Shown here: in pieces, positions 17,696 to 31,165 of the stretch
Numbering within the stretch: position 1 is the stretch's first letter
How the letters are laid out: every line of letters begins with the position of its first letter
Source: Streptomyces avicenniae
GTDB lineage: Bacteria; Actinomycetota; Actinomycetes; Streptomycetales; Streptomycetaceae
Direction of reading: 5' to 3'
Assembly (NCBI RefSeq): GCF_000719135.1
Contig: NZ_JOEK01000010.1
Coordinates: 124,001 to 188,000 of the forward strand
DNA: 64,000 nt
Notes under the pieces: model-generated
Databases searched by the model: none
What the model was told of the DNA's origin: nothing
The model's input: only the letters and a program-made list of their open reading frames with translations
Program-made: the position numbers and the translations under genes

Positions 17696-19974
17696 GCCGC
17701 CCCGCCCGCCGCCTCCCCGTCGTCGGCGCGGGACGCGGCGGGCGCCGGAAGCCGGTTCCCGCCCAGCTGCGAGGGCCGCACGGACGAGCCAGCCACCGCG
17801 CTGCGCGTCTGCCCGGCGGCCGAGCGGCGGTACAGCGCGCGGGCCACGGCCTCGTCCATGTCGAGCCGCTCGCCCTCGCGCTGCAACTCCCGCTGCCGGG
17901 CCGTCCCGATCTGCTCGCGCACCATCCGCTCGCACTCCTTGTGCGGATAGTTGAAGTAGTCCGAGCCGAACAGCGGCATCCCCACGGAACGCCACAGCCG
18001 GCCCGCCGCGCCCTGGAGCACCGCCGCCTCCGCCGCGTCCCCCTCGGTCGCCGTGATCAGCGCCATCATCTCGACGGACTGCACCGTCCCGACCAGGTCG
18101 CGGAACGTGTGGCTGACCCGCAGCGAGTGCTCCATCAGCTCACGCGCCGCCGCCGTCTCCTTGCGCTGCCAGGCCGCGAAGCTGAGGACGTACAGCGCGT
18201 AGACGCTGGCCCACTGCTCCCCGCTGTCCTCGCACGCCTGCCTGACCTCCTCGCACAGCTCCACGGCCCGGTCCAGGTCACCCTGGAAGGCGATGGCCAT
18301 CGCGTACTCGGAACGGCCCACCAGGACGTTGCTGTTGAGCGTGCCCATCTCCTCGTACCGCCGCAGCGCCTCGGAGAGCAGCAACTCGGCGCGAGGCATC
18401 TCGTCGTTGATGAGCGCGAGGCAGCCGGTGAGGTGGACGGCGTACGCGGCGGCGAGCTGGTTGCCCGTACGCTCGGCGCCCTCGCCGCACTCCTGGAGCA
18501 CGCTGAGCGCGCCCACCGTGTCGCCCTGGAGCACCGCGACGTACCCGTAGACCCACAGCGCGTCCAGGCGCGCGTCCTCGTGGTCCGTCTCCAGCTCCAG
18601 CACGCGGTCCAGCCAGTGCCGCCCCTCGGCGATCCGGCCGCAGCCCACCCAGCAGAACCACAGGGTCGCGGCGAGGTGCAGGGCGTAGCGGCCGTCCTCC
18701 TCGTCCTCCAGCGCGTACTCCAGCGCGGCCCGCAGGTTCGGCATCTCGACGTCGAGCCTGGCCGCCACCTCCGCCTGGCGCGCGCTGAACCACTCCAGCT
18801 CGCAGTACGTGACCAGGCCCGTGCACCAGTCGCGGTGCCTGCGGCGCATCCGGGCGGCGTCGCCCGTCGCCTCCAGCCAGTCGGCGCCGTACGCCCGCAG
18901 CGTGTCGAGCATCCGGTAGCGGACCCCTGCGCGCGTCTCCTCCTTGCTCACGATCGACTGCGCGACCAGCTCGGACAGCACGTCCAGGGCCTCGTCCGCC
19001 GTCAGTTCGGGGCCGCCGCAGACGTACTCCACCGCGTCGAGGTCGAAGTCGCCCGCGAAGACGGACAGCCGGGCCCACAGCAGCCGTTCCTGGGGCGTGC
19101 ACAGCTCGTGGCTCCAGCCGACGGCCGTCCGCAGCGTCTGGTGGTGCGCGGGCGCGCCCCGCGCGCCGCCCACGAGCAGCCGGAAGCGGTCGTCGAGGCG
19201 GGCGAGGGTCTGCTCCAGCGACAGGGTGCGCAGCCGCCCCGCGGCCAGTTCGAGCGCCAGCGGGATGCCGTCGAGGCGGTGGCAGATCTCCTCGACCAGC
19301 CGCCGGTTGTCGTCCGTCACGGAGAACCCGGGGACGACGGCCGAGGCCCGCGCGGCGAACAGCTCCGCGGCCTCCTCCAGCGGACGGCCGCCGTCCGGCT
19401 CGCTCACCGCCGTCGCGGCGGGCGTCGGGCCGGGCGCAGGGGCCGTCAGCGGGCCGAGCGGGAACAGCACCTCGCCCGCCACGCCGAGCGGCCTGCGCCC
19501 GGTGACGAGCACCCGCAGGCGCGGGGCGCGCCGCAGCAGCTCGTGCACGAGGTCGGCGCACGGCTCCACCAGGTGCTCGACGCAGTCGAGCACCAACAGC
19601 AGCCGCCGGTCGGCCAGATGGTCGGTCAGCACGGTGAGCGGCGGACGCCGGGAGTGGTCGATGACGCCCAGGGCCTCGACGACGGCGTGCGCCAGCAGGT
19701 CGGGGTCGCGGACCGCCGCCAGCTCCACCAGCCAGACGCCGTCACAGAAGCGTTCCTGTGACTGACGGGCCGCGTGCAGCGCCGTCCGGCTCTTGCCGAC
19801 GCCGCCCGCCCCGGTCACCGTGACGAGCCGGGAGCGCGCCACCTCCTGTTTCAGCGCGGTGGTCTCGGCCCGACGGCCGATGAAGGCCGTCAGCTCCGCC
19901 GGGAAGTTGCCCGGCCTCCGCCCGATGCCCGGTGCGTCCCGAGCCGAGGGCTCGGCATCTTGAAAGCCTCGCAT
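17683..19974 (-). CDS. STAND-type (NB-ARC) ATPase with C-terminal TPR-like region
   Basis: The 763-residue product begins with the [14 protein letters not shown] block typical of AfsR/LuxR-type signal ATPases. Walker A follows (GAGGVGKS, 55-62), then Walker B ([12 protein letters not shown]) and the VLVTGRRPL and [14 protein letters not shown] motifs. The second half is helical and repeat-like. Related regulators end in a LuxR helix-turn-helix or start with a SARP domain; this one has neither and ends in an Ala/Arg-rich tail, so how it signals is unknown. ATG 19974 fits an upstream promoter and gives a normal N-terminus, though the frame stays open to 20946. The end overlaps rpsD by 13 bases. 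Confidence 0.82.
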   Translation of the reverse strand: MRGFQDAEPSARDAPGIGRRPGNFPAELTAFIGRRAETTALKQEVARSRLVTVTGAGGVGKSRTALHAARQSQERFCDGVWLVELAAVRDPDLLAHAVVEALGVIDHSRRPPLTVLTDHLADRRLLLVLDCVEHLVEPCADLVHELLRRAPRLRVLVTGRRPLGVAGEVLFPLGPLTAPAPGPTPAATAVSEPDGGRPLEEAAELFAARASAVVPGFSVTDDNRRLVEEICHRLDGIPLALELAAGRLRTLSLEQTLARLDDRFRLLVGGARGAPAHHQTLRTAVGWSHELCTPQERLLWARLSVFAGDFDLDAVEYVCGGPELTADEALDVLSELVAQSIVSKEETRAGVRYRMLDTLRAYGADWLEATGDAARMRRRHRDWCTGLVTYCELEWFSARQAEVAARLDVEMPNLRAALEYALEDEEDGRYALHLAATLWFCWVGCGRIAEGRHWLDRVLELETDHEDARLDALWVYGYVAVLQGDTVGALSVLQECGEGAERTGNQLAAAYAVHLTGCLALINDEMPRAELLLSEALRRYEEMGTLNSNVLVGRSEYAMAIAFQGDLDRAVELCEEVRQACEDSGEQWASVYALYVLSFAAWQRKETAAARELMEHSLRVSHTFRDLVGTVQSVEMMALITATEGDAAEAAVLQGAAGRLWRSVGMPLFGSDYFNYPHKECERMVREQIGTARQRELQREGERLDMDEAVARALYRRSAAGQTRSAVAGSSVRPSQLGGNRLPAPAASRADDGEAAGGAAQRA

Positions 19975-19983
19975 GAAACACGG

Positions 19984-20013
19984 AGCGTACTGGTCGATAT
20001 GCAGAACGTACAA
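19984..20013 (-). promoter_or_regulatory. Promoter of the STAND ATPase gene, probably leaderless
   Basis: Reading leftward, TTGTAC (20013-20008) and TACGCT (19989-19984) are separated by 18 bases, a clear -35/-10 pair. The -10 ends 9 bases before ATG 19974 and no ribosome site is present, so the transcript probably starts at or next to the ATG. Confidence 0.6.
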
Positions 20014-20193
20014 TTCCGGTCGCCCGGCTTGGCACGGGCGGGTGTTGTGCGGTACGAGGGGCGGCGGCCGGCGCGATAGGGTCGGGGCTCCGCCGCCATG
20101 CTCGGAAGGGCCCCGCCGACCCGGGCGCGCGGCCGGTGGACCGGCATCATCCCGATGTCCGTCCGACATCCGTACGAGGGAGGCGGTGCGTCC

Positions 20194-20634
20194 GTGTCCG
20201 GTGGTGAAGTGGCCGGTCTGCTGGTGGCCGTCTTCTGGGCGATCCTCGTCTCCTTCCTCGCCGTCGCGCTCGTCCGACTCGCGCAGGCCCTGCGCGCCGC
20301 GACGCGGATGCTGGAGGAGGTCACCGAGCGGGCCGTGCCCCTCCTCGGCGAGGCGTCCGCGACCGTGCGCTCCGCGCAGACCCAGCTGGACCGGGTGGAC
20401 ACCATCGCCGCCGACGTCGAGGACGTCGCCGCCAGCGCCTCCGCGCTGTCCGCCACCGTCGCCACGACCTTCGGCGGGCCCCTCGTGAAGGTCGCCGCCT
20501 TCGGCTACGGCGTACGCCGCGCGCTGGCCCGCCGCCGCACGGCCGACGAGCCGTCGCGTACCCTCCGCACCGTGCCCGGCCGCACGCTGCCGGGCCCCCG
20601 GCGCCGCCGCACCGGGCGTCCAGGAAAGGACTGA
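20194..20634 (+). CDS. DUF948 domain-containing membrane protein
   Basis: The 146-residue protein has one membrane segment near its N-terminus (about 6-27: VAGLLVAVFWAILVSFLAVALV). A DUF948-like helical region predicted to form coiled coil follows (ATRMLEEVTERAVPLLGEASATV), then a basic tail. Its function is unknown. GTG 20194 has GAGGGAGG upstream (20176-20183). It is seven bases before the next small gene and on the same transcript as alaS, an arrangement I recall as conserved in Streptomyces. Confidence 0.8.
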   Translation: MSGGEVAGLLVAVFWAILVSFLAVALVRLAQALRAATRMLEEVTERAVPLLGEASATVRSAQTQLDRVDTIAADVEDVAASASALSATVATTFGGPLVKVAAFGYGVRRALARRRTADEPSRTLRTVPGRTLPGPRRRRTGRPGKD

Positions 20635-20641
20635 CCCACCC

Positions 20642-20962
20642 GTGATCCGCCGCGCCTTCTGGTTCACCACCGGCGCAGCCGCCGGTGTCTGGGCCACCAC
20701 CAAGGTCCAGCGCACCCTGCGCGAGCTGGCACCCGAGAGCCTCGCGGTCCGGGCCGCCGACCGCGCCGCGGCGGCCGGGCGCCGCGCGCGCGTCTTCGCC
20801 CTGGACGTGCGCACCGGCATGGCGCAGCGCGAGACCGAACTCAACGACGCCCTGGGCCTGGACGCGGAGCCTCCCGCGTCCGCCCGCGTGCTCCCCCCGC
20901 CCCGACCGTCCGGGAACACCCCCCGGGAACCCGAAAAGAGGACCACTGATGGAGTCGGCTGA
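20642..20962 (+). CDS. Small conserved protein (DUF6167-like) upstream of alaS
   Basis: The 106-residue protein begins with a hydrophobic segment containing [17 protein letters not shown] and continues as a basic helical region with a Pro-rich end. I know it only as a conserved actinobacterial neighbour of alaS, placed in DUF6167 with moderate confidence. Its 3' end overlaps the alaS start by 14 bases in another frame, so translation is probably coupled. The role is unknown; membrane or envelope association is suggested by the N-terminal segment. Confidence 0.75.
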   Translation: MIRRAFWFTTGAAAGVWATTKVQRTLRELAPESLAVRAADRAAAAGRRARVFALDVRTGMAQRETELNDALGLDAEPPASARVLPPPRPSGNTPREPEKRTTDGVG

Positions 20963-23618
20963 AATCCGCCGCCGCTGGCTGAGCTTCTTCGAGAAGCGCG
21001 GGCACACGGTCGTGCCCTCGGCGTCGCTGATCGCGGACGACCCGACGCTGCTCCTGGTCCCCGCGGGCATGGTGCCGTTCAAGCCCTACTTCCTCGGCGA
21101 GGTCGCCCCGCCGCACCCGCGCGCCGTGAGCGTGCAGAAGTGCGTGCGCACGCCCGACATCGAGGAGGTCGGCAAGACCACGCGGCACGGCACGTTCTTC
21201 CAGATGTGCGGCAACTTCTCGTTCGGCGACTACTTCAAGGAGGGCGCCATCACGCTCGCCTGGGAGCTGCTGACGTCCTCCGTCGCCGACGGCGGCTACG
21301 GCCTCGACCCCGAGCGGCTGTGGATCACCGTCTACGAGCAGGACGACGAGGCCGAACGCATCTGGCGCGACGTCGTCGGCGTGCCCGCCGAGCGCATCCA
21401 GCGTCTCGGGATGGGCCCCAACTTCTGGTCCATGGGCGTCCCCGGCCCCTGCGGGCCCTGCTCGGAGATCAACTACGACCGTGGCCCCGCGTTCGGCGCC
21501 GAGGGCGGCCCCGCCGTCAACGACGAGCGCTACGTCGAGCTGTGGAACCTGGTGTTCATGCAGTTCGAGCGCGGCGCGGGCGAGGGCAAGGACGCCTACC
21601 CGATCCTCGGCGAGCTGCCCGCCAAGAACATCGACACCGGGCTCGGCCTGGAACGGCTGGCGATGGTCCTCCAGGGCGTCCACAACATGTACGAGACGGA
21701 CACCCTGCGTCCCGTCATCGACCGCGCCGGGGAGCTGACCGGCGTCGCCTACGGCGCGGGCGAGGACAGCGACGTGTCCCTGCGCGTCGTCGCCGACCAC
21801 ATGCGGACCTCCGTGATGCTCATCGGCGACGGCGTGACGCCGGGCAACGAGGGCCGCGGCTACGTCCTGCGCCGCATCATGCGCCGCGCCGTCAGGAACA
21901 TGCGCCTCCTCGGCGCCACCGGCGAGGTCGTCGGCGACCTCGTGGACGTCGTCCTCGGCTCGATGGGGCAGCAGTACCCCGACCTGCTCACCGACCGCCG
22001 CCGCATCGAGACCGTCGCCCTCGCCGAGGAGGCGGCGTTCCTCAAGACGCTCAAGGCCGGGACCAACATCCTCGACACCGCCGTCAGCGACACCAGGTCG
22101 GCGGGCGGCACCGTGCTGACGGGCGACAAGGCGTTCCTGCTGCACGACACCTGGGGCTTCCCGATCGACCTCACGCTGGAGATGGCCGCCGAGCAGGGCC
22201 TGTCCGTGGACGAGGCCGGTTTCCGGCGGCTGATGAAGGAGCAGCGGGACCGCGCCAAGGCCGACGCCCGCGCCAAGAAGCAGGGCCACGCCGACCTGTC
22301 GGCCTACCGCGAGGTGGCGGACGCGGCCGGTCCCTCCGAGTTCATCGGCTACGCGCACACCGCCGGTGAGGCCACCGTCGTCGGCGTGCTGGTGGACGGC
22401 GTGCCCGCGCCCGTCGCCACCGAGGGCGACGAGGTCGAGATCGTCCTCGACCGGACGCCGTTCTACGCCGAGGGCGGCGGACAGCTCGCCGACACCGGTC
22501 GTATCCGCCTCGCCTCCGGCGCGGTGGTCGAGGTGCGCGACGTGCAGCAGCCGGTGCCGGGCGTGTTCGTGCACAAGGGCGTCGTGCAGGTGGGCGAGGT
22601 GACGCTCGGCGCTCCCGCCGACAGCCGCATCGACCTCGCGCGCCGCCGTGCCATCGCCCGCGCCCACAGCGCCACCCACCTGACGCACCAGGCGCTGCGG
22701 GACGCCCTCGGCCCGACCGCCGCGCAGGCGGGCTCGGAGAACTCCCCGGGCCGCTTCCGCTTCGACTTCGGCTCGCCCACCGCCGTGCCGGGCAGCGTCC
22801 TCGCGGACGTCGAGCAGAAGATCAACGAGGTGCTGGCCCGCGAACTCGACGTCACCGCCGAGGTGATGTCGATGGACGACGCCAGGAAGCAGGGCGCCAT
22901 CGCCGAGTTCGGCGAGAAGTACGGCGACCGGGTGCGCGTCGTCACCATCGGCGACTACTCCAAGGAGCTGTGCGGCGGCACGCATGTGCACAACACGGCG
23001 CAGCTCGGCCTGGTCAAGCTGCTGGGGGAGTCGTCCATCGGCTCGGGCGTGCGCCGCGTCGAGGCGCTGGTCGGCGCCGACGCCTACCGCTTCCTCGCCC
23101 GCGAGCACACGGTCGTCGCGCAGCTCACCGAGCTGGTGAAGGGGCGGCCCGAGGAACTGCCCGAGCGGATCTCGGGGATGCTCACGCGGCTGAAGGACGC
23201 CGAGAAGGAGATCGAGCGCTTCCGCGCCCAGAAGGTGCTGGAGGCGGCCGGTGGACTGGCCGCCGCCGCCCAGGACATCGGCGGCGTCGCGTTCGCCTCG
23301 GGGCGGGTGCCCGACGGCACGACGGCCGACGACCTGCGCCGTCTCGTGCTCGACGTGCGCGGCCGGTTCCCCGGGGACCGGGCCGCGGTGGTCGCGCTGT
23401 TCACCGTGGTCAACGGACGGCCGCTCACCGTCGTCGCGACCAACGAGCAGGCCCGCGCGCGCGGGCTCAAGGCCGGTGACCTCGTCCGCGCCGCGGCCAA
23501 GGCGCTCGGTGGCGGTGGCGGCGGCAAGCCGGACGTCGCGCAGGGCGGTGGGCAGGACCCGACCGCCGTCGAGGAGGCGCTGGCCGCCGTCGAGCGACTG
23601 GTCACGGAAGCCGCCTGA
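20949..23618 (+). CDS. alaS: Alanyl-tRNA synthetase
   Basis: This class II synthetase charges tRNA-Ala and edits Ser/Gly mischarging. The 889-residue protein has the aminoacylation core ([19 protein letters not shown]). Its editing-domain zinc site is intact: HSATH (His573 and His577) and CGGTH (Cys675 and His679). The C-terminal dimerisation domain contains the Gly-rich [17 protein letters not shown] region. ATG 20949 gives [19 protein letters not shown] and is preceded by AAAAGAGG. ruvX starts on the last base of the stop codon. Confidence 0.97.
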   Translation: MESAEIRRRWLSFFEKRGHTVVPSASLIADDPTLLLVPAGMVPFKPYFLGEVAPPHPRAVSVQKCVRTPDIEEVGKTTRHGTFFQMCGNFSFGDYFKEGAITLAWELLTSSVADGGYGLDPERLWITVYEQDDEAERIWRDVVGVPAERIQRLGMGPNFWSMGVPGPCGPCSEINYDRGPAFGAEGGPAVNDERYVELWNLVFMQFERGAGEGKDAYPILGELPAKNIDTGLGLERLAMVLQGVHNMYETDTLRPVIDRAGELTGVAYGAGEDSDVSLRVVADHMRTSVMLIGDGVTPGNEGRGYVLRRIMRRAVRNMRLLGATGEVVGDLVDVVLGSMGQQYPDLLTDRRRIETVALAEEAAFLKTLKAGTNILDTAVSDTRSAGGTVLTGDKAFLLHDTWGFPIDLTLEMAAEQGLSVDEAGFRRLMKEQRDRAKADARAKKQGHADLSAYREVADAAGPSEFIGYAHTAGEATVVGVLVDGVPAPVATEGDEVEIVLDRTPFYAEGGGQLADTGRIRLASGAVVEVRDVQQPVPGVFVHKGVVQVGEVTLGAPADSRIDLARRRAIARAHSATHLTHQALRDALGPTAAQAGSENSPGRFRFDFGSPTAVPGSVLADVEQKINEVLARELDVTAEVMSMDDARKQGAIAEFGEKYGDRVRVVTIGDYSKELCGGTHVHNTAQLGLVKLLGESSIGSGVRRVEALVGADAYRFLAREHTVVAQLTELVKGRPEELPERISGMLTRLKDAEKEIERFRAQKVLEAAGGLAAAAQDIGGVAFASGRVPDGTTADDLRRLVLDVRGRFPGDRAAVVALFTVVNGRPLTVVATNEQARARGLKAGDLVRAAAKALGGGGGGKPDVAQGGGQDPTAVEEALAAVERLVTEAA

Positions 23619-24082
23619 TGCGCAGGGGCAGACGGCTCGGCGTCGATGTCGGCGAGGCCAGGATCGGCGTCGCGAGCTGTGACCCCGACGGGGTGCTCGC
23701 GACGCCGGTGGAGACGGTGCCGGGACGTGACGTCCCGGCCGCCCAGCGGCGGCTGGCGCAGCTCGTCGCCGAGTACGAGCCGGTCGAGGTGGTGATGGGC
23801 CTGCCCCGGTCGCTGAACGGACGGGAGGGCCCGGCCGCCGCGCGGGTGCGCGCGTTCGCGCGCGAGACGGCGCGGCGGGTGGCCCCGGTGCCGGTCAGGC
23901 TGGTGGACGAGCGGATGTCCACGGTCAGCGCCGCCCGTGACATGCGGGCCGCCGGGGTCTCCGCGCGCAAGGGCCGCGCGCGTATCGACCAGGCAGCCGC
24001 CGTCGTTATCCTCCAGACGGCCCTGGAGAGCGAGCGGGCTTCGGGGCAGCCACCGGGGCAGTGCGTCGAAGTGGTTGTCTGA
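23618..24082 (+). CDS. ruvX: Holliday junction resolvase-like protein RuvX/YqgF
   Basis: The 154-residue protein has the RNase H-like fold of the YqgF family: LGVDVGEARIGVASCDPDG at the N-terminus, VVMGLPRSLNGREG, LVDERMSTVSA, and a late RIDQAAAVVIL with the conserved Asp. The family is linked to pre-16S rRNA end maturation and possibly recombination. ATG 23618 overlaps the alaS stop by one base. It sits in the alaS-ruvX-mltG-aroE order seen across actinobacteria. Confidence 0.92.
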   Translation: MRRGRRLGVDVGEARIGVASCDPDGVLATPVETVPGRDVPAAQRRLAQLVAEYEPVEVVMGLPRSLNGREGPAAARVRAFARETARRVAPVPVRLVDERMSTVSAARDMRAAGVSARKGRARIDQAAAVVILQTALESERASGQPPGQCVEVVV

Positions 24083-24169
24083 TCGCGGTACGGTAACGTT
24101 CCGCGCCAAGGACGGTCGGGCTGGTTGCGGGGGGTCCGCCGACCGCCGTCTCGCGTCACAAGGGGATCG

Positions 24170-25948
24170 ATGACTGAGTATGGCCGGGGGCCTGGCCCCG
24201 AACCGTGGTACCCGGACAACGATCCGCTGTACGGGGAACGCGACTGGTCGGCCGAGCAGGGCCAGGGAGCGCCCCAGCAGGGGCAGCAACAGGGGTGGGA
24301 CCAGTACGGCCAGCCCCAGCAGCAGTACCCGCAGCAGGGCCAGGGCTACGACCCGCAGTACGGGCAGCAGCCGCAGGACCAGCAGCAGTACTACGGCCAG
24401 CAGCAGGGGGGCTGGGACGGCGGCGGTCAGTACGGGGGCGGCCAGTACGACCAGTCGGGCCAGTACTACACCGGCGACCCGTACGCGGCGCAGCAGACCG
24501 GCGCGTACCCCACGGGCGAGTACCAGGACCCGTACGGCGCGCAGCAGCAACAGCAGCAGGCGCAGGGGTACCAGGGCGCGGACGCGCAGCAGCAACATCA
24601 GGACCAGCAGCAGCACTACGCCCAGGACTCCTACGGGCAGGAGCCCTACCCGCAGCAGCACCAGCAGCAGCCCGGCCCCGGCCCCGAGGCGCCGCCCGCC
24701 GGGCCGAGGGCGCCGGGCCAGCGCCGTCACGACACAGGACCCGACAGCCCGCCCGACACCGAGGCCGACCCCGAGACGGGCTGGGACCCCGGCCCGGACC
24801 AGGGCGAGAGCGACTTCTTCGGCAAGCAGGACGACGACTGGTCCGAGGCCGACGACCGCGCGGGCCGCCGTGCGGACAAGGGTGACAAGGACGACAAGAA
24901 GAAGCGCAGGCGCGGCGGTTGCGGCTGCATGGTCGCCGCCGCCCTCGTCGTCGGCGGTCTCGGCGGTGTCGCCTACTGGGGTTACGGCTTCTACCAGGAC
25001 CGCTTCGGCCCCCCGGCCGACTACGCGGGCGAGGGCACCGGCGAGATCGAGGTCACGATCCCCGAGGGCTCGTCCCTCTCCGACATCGGCAACCTCCTGC
25101 GCAACGAGGGCGTCGTCCAGAGCCATGACGCGTTCGTCGCCGCCGCAGGGGCCGACGGCCAGCTCATCGAGGCGGGCATCTACACGCTCCGCAACGAGAT
25201 GTCCGCCGAGTCCGCCGTCGCGCTGCTGCTCGAAGGGCCGGGCGGCAACGCGCTGATCATCCCCGAGGGCCAGCGCGCCATCCAGACGTACGCCGCCATC
25301 GACGAGCGGCTGGGCCTGGAGGAGGGCGCCACCGAGGAGATCGCCGAGTCCGCCGACATCGGGCTGCCCGAGTGGGCCGAGGGCGACGTCGAGGGCTTCC
25401 TGTGGCCCGCGCGCTACGACGTGGGCGAGAACACCACCCCCGAGGACCTGCTGACGCAGATGGTGGACCGCGCCGAGGCGGAGTTCACCGAGATCAACCT
25501 GGAGGACGCCGCGGCCGGGCTCGACCGCACGCCCCGCGAGATACTCACCATCGCGTCGCTCATCCAGGCCGAGGCCCAGGAGGACGGCGAGTTCCCCAAG
25601 GTCTCGCGCGTCATCTACAACCGCCTCGACATCGACATGCGGCTCCAGTTCGACTCGACGGTCAACTACGCGATGGGCCGCTCGACGCTCGACGTCTCGC
25701 TGGAGGACATCCAGGTCGATTCCCCGTACAACACCTACGAGGAGTACGGCCTGCCCCCCGGCCCGATCGACAACCCGGGCCACCAGGCGCTGGAGGCGGC
25801 GCTCAACCCGGAGGACGGGCCCTGGCTCTACTTCGTCACCGTCACGCCGGGCGACACCCGCTTCACCGACGACTTCGACGAGCACGAACGCAACCGCGAG
25901 GACTTCAACGAGGCCCAGCGGCAGGCCCGTGAGGAAGGGGACGGATGA
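24170..25948 (+). CDS. mltG: Endolytic murein transglycosylase MltG with a long Q/Y/G-rich cytoplasmic domain
   Basis: MltG cleaves nascent glycan strands and sets their length. The 592-residue protein has a TM segment at about 252-272 after [11 protein letters not shown], a LysM-like subdomain ([20 protein letters not shown]) and the YceG catalytic domain. The catalytic Glu is probably Glu468 in [10 protein letters not shown], followed by [21 protein letters not shown]. Residues 1-240 are a Gln/Tyr/Gly/Pro-rich disordered cytoplasmic stretch, then acidic and basic blocks. ATG 24170 follows AAGGGG. The stop overlaps aroE by four bases. Confidence 0.93.
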   Translation: MTEYGRGPGPEPWYPDNDPLYGERDWSAEQGQGAPQQGQQQGWDQYGQPQQQYPQQGQGYDPQYGQQPQDQQQYYGQQQGGWDGGGQYGGGQYDQSGQYYTGDPYAAQQTGAYPTGEYQDPYGAQQQQQQAQGYQGADAQQQHQDQQQHYAQDSYGQEPYPQQHQQQPGPGPEAPPAGPRAPGQRRHDTGPDSPPDTEADPETGWDPGPDQGESDFFGKQDDDWSEADDRAGRRADKGDKDDKKKRRRGGCGCMVAAALVVGGLGGVAYWGYGFYQDRFGPPADYAGEGTGEIEVTIPEGSSLSDIGNLLRNEGVVQSHDAFVAAAGADGQLIEAGIYTLRNEMSAESAVALLLEGPGGNALIIPEGQRAIQTYAAIDERLGLEEGATEEIAESADIGLPEWAEGDVEGFLWPARYDVGENTTPEDLLTQMVDRAEAEFTEINLEDAAAGLDRTPREILTIASLIQAEAQEDGEFPKVSRVIYNRLDIDMRLQFDSTVNYAMGRSTLDVSLEDIQVDSPYNTYEEYGLPPGPIDNPGHQALEAALNPEDGPWLYFVTVTPGDTRFTDDFDEHERNREDFNEAQRQAREEGDG

Positions 25949-26778
25949 CCTCCGCCCCACCCCGCCGCGCCGCGGTCCTCGGCTCCCCGATCGCCCACTC
26001 GCTCTCCCCGGTCCTCCACCGCGCCGCCTACCGGGCCCTGGGCCTCGCGCGGTGGTCCTACGACCGGTTCGAGATCGACGAGGCCGCGCTCGCGCCGTTC
26101 GTCACCGCACTCGGCCCCGAGTGGGCCGGGCTGTCGCTGACGATGCCGCTGAAGCGCGCCGTCATGCCGCTGCTGGACGAGATCAGCCCGGTCGCCGCGT
26201 CCGTGGAGGCCGTGAACACCGTCCTGTTCACGCCCGAAGGCCGCCGCCTCGGCGACAACACCGACATCCCGGGCATCGAGGCGGCCCTGCGCGAACGCGG
26301 CGTCACCCGCGTCGGGCGCGCGGCGATCCTCGGCGCGGGCGCCACCGCGTCCTCCGCCCTCGCCGCCCTCGCCCGCGTGTGCGACGGCGAGGTGACGGCG
26401 TACGTCCGCGGCCCCGCGCGCGCCGCCGAGATGCGCGGCTGGGGCGAACGGCTCGGCGTCCCCGTCGCCACCGCCGACTGGTCGCGCGCCCACGAGGCGC
26501 TGACCGCGCCGCTCGTCGTCGCCACCACCCCCGCGGGGGCCACCGACGCCCTCGCCGCCGCCGTGCCGGAGCGCCCCGGCACGCTCTTCGACGTCCTCTA
26601 CGACCCCTGGCCCACCCCGCTCGCCGCCGCCTGGCGCGCGCGCGGCGGCCGGGTCGTCGGCGGCCTCGACCTGCTCGTCCACCAGGCCGTCCTCCAGGTC
26701 GAACGGATGACGGGCGCCCCCGCCGCGCCGCTGGCCGCCATGCGCGAGGCGGGCGAGAACGCCCTCGCCGCCGCCTGA
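25945..26778 (+). CDS. aroE: Shikimate dehydrogenase
   Basis: AroE reduces 3-dehydroshikimate to shikimate with NADPH. The 277-residue protein has [16 protein letters not shown], the catalytic Lys70 in LTMPLK, AVNTV and the catalytic Asp107 in NTDIPG, then a Rossmann domain ([15 protein letters not shown]). ATG 25945 overlaps the mltG stop by four bases. With aroC, aroK, aroB and aroQ downstream, nearly the whole shikimate route is here; aroA and the first DAHP step are elsewhere. Confidence 0.95.
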   Translation: MTSAPPRRAAVLGSPIAHSLSPVLHRAAYRALGLARWSYDRFEIDEAALAPFVTALGPEWAGLSLTMPLKRAVMPLLDEISPVAASVEAVNTVLFTPEGRRLGDNTDIPGIEAALRERGVTRVGRAAILGAGATASSALAALARVCDGEVTAYVRGPARAAEMRGWGERLGVPVATADWSRAHEALTAPLVVATTPAGATDALAAAVPERPGTLFDVLYDPWPTPLAAAWRARGGRVVGGLDLLVHQAVLQVERMTGAPAAPLAAMREAGENALAAA

Positions 26779-26906
26779 TCCCCCCCGGCCGTCTCGCGGT
26801 TCAGACCACTTCCTGGCCACCCGCCGGGACATGGCAGGATCGTGACGGAGACATCGGCAGGGTCGTACAGGCCGAGGCATCGCACGAGGCATCGCAAGGA
26901 GCACCG

Positions 26907-30161
<3,255 letters not shown>

Positions 30162-30380
30162 CGCGGGCGCGGCACCCGGGGGCCGTCCCGCGCGTTGTGC
30201 CGGGTGGGGCGGGCCGTGCGGGCGCCCGTGCGCGCTCATGCGCCCCCGCCCCGGGTGAACGCGGACGGAAGCGGGAATGCGGAGATCACGAGGCGACACG
30301 GACGACCGGTACCGTGTGGAGCGTTCGAATACATGCGCGGGCCGACAGGCCCCGCGCGGACCTTCCAGGTGGGGGAGCTG

Positions 30381-31076
30381 ATGCACCAGCCCGGCGCGAT
30401 GCCGGTGCCGCCCACGGCACCGGCCGACGGCCTGACGACCGGCCACGTCCAGCTGCCGCCAGGCGGCATGGTCCCGGCCCCGGCCGCCCCGCCCGGCGCG
30501 GCCGTCCCCGACACGGCGCACGCCGGGGTCGCGGTCCTGCTGATCGGCCCGGCGGGGGCGGGGAAGACGACGGTGGCCCGTCACTGGGCCGGTCTGCGCC
30601 CGGTGCCCACCGCGCACATCAGCCTCGACGACGTCCGCGAGTGGGTGCGGGCCGGATTCGCCGATCCCCGTGCGGGATGGGACGACCGCTCCGAGGCCCA
30701 GTACCGCCTCGCCCGCCGCACCTGCGGCTTCGCCGCGCGCAACTTCATGGCCAACGGCATCTCCTGCATCCTGGACGACGCCGTCTTCCCCGACCGGCCC
30801 GCCGTCGGGCTCGGCGGCTGGAAACGGCACGTGGGCCCCGGGCTCATCCCCGTCGTGCTGCTGCCGGGGCTGGACGTCGTCCTCGAACGGAACGCGGCCC
30901 GCACCGGCACCCGCCGCCTCTCCGACGAGGAGGTCGCCACCATCCACGGCCGCATGGCCGGGTGGTACGGCTCCGGCCTGCCCATCATCGACAACTCGCG
31001 GCACGACGTGCCCACCACGGCGCGGATGCTGGACGAGGCCGTCGCCCGCAGCCTCACCAGTCCGCCGCAGTGGTGA
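30381..31076 (+). CDS. P-loop ATP/GTP-binding protein
   Basis: The 231-residue protein starts with a Pro/Ala-rich segment, then a kinase-like P-loop GPAGAGKT (56-63). ISLDDVREWVRAGFADPRAGW follows, with a conserved Asp pair resembling small-molecule or nucleotide kinases of the AAA_33/zeta-like P-loop group, then ISCILDDAVFPDRPAV and a late RLSDEEVATIH. I know it only as a conserved Streptomyces gene between aroQ and the M24 gene; the substrate is unknown. ATG 30381 has GGGGGAG a few bases upstream; ATG 30333 is an alternative. Confidence 0.7.
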   Translation: MHQPGAMPVPPTAPADGLTTGHVQLPPGGMVPAPAAPPGAAVPDTAHAGVAVLLIGPAGAGKTTVARHWAGLRPVPTAHISLDDVREWVRAGFADPRAGWDDRSEAQYRLARRTCGFAARNFMANGISCILDDAVFPDRPAVGLGGWKRHVGPGLIPVVLLPGLDVVLERNAARTGTRRLSDEEVATIHGRMAGWYGSGLPIIDNSRHDVPTTARMLDEAVARSLTSPPQW

Positions 31077-31153
31077 GGCCCACGCGACGGCACGCGCGCC
31101 CGTGCGCCCGCTCGTCCGGACGCGTCGAGCCAGCCGTCCGCGTCCCCGCTGCG

Positions 31154-31159
31154 TAGGCT
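31154..31159 (+). promoter_or_regulatory. -10 element of a probably leaderless M24-protein transcript
   Basis: TAGGCT ends 6 bases before ATG 31166, and no purine-rich ribosome site lies between or just upstream. The predicted transcription start therefore falls on the ATG. Confidence 0.5.
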
Positions 31160-31165
31160 CGACGC

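Noticed and set aside
19975..20946. N-terminal extension of the STAND ATPase gene through the DUF948 region
   Set aside because: The frame is open but overlaps two rightward genes and its own promoter; the family N-terminus starts near 19974.
25929..26906. N-terminal extension of aroC across aroE
   Set aside because: Shadow of aroE in another frame; TTG 26907 with AAGGAG gives the family start.
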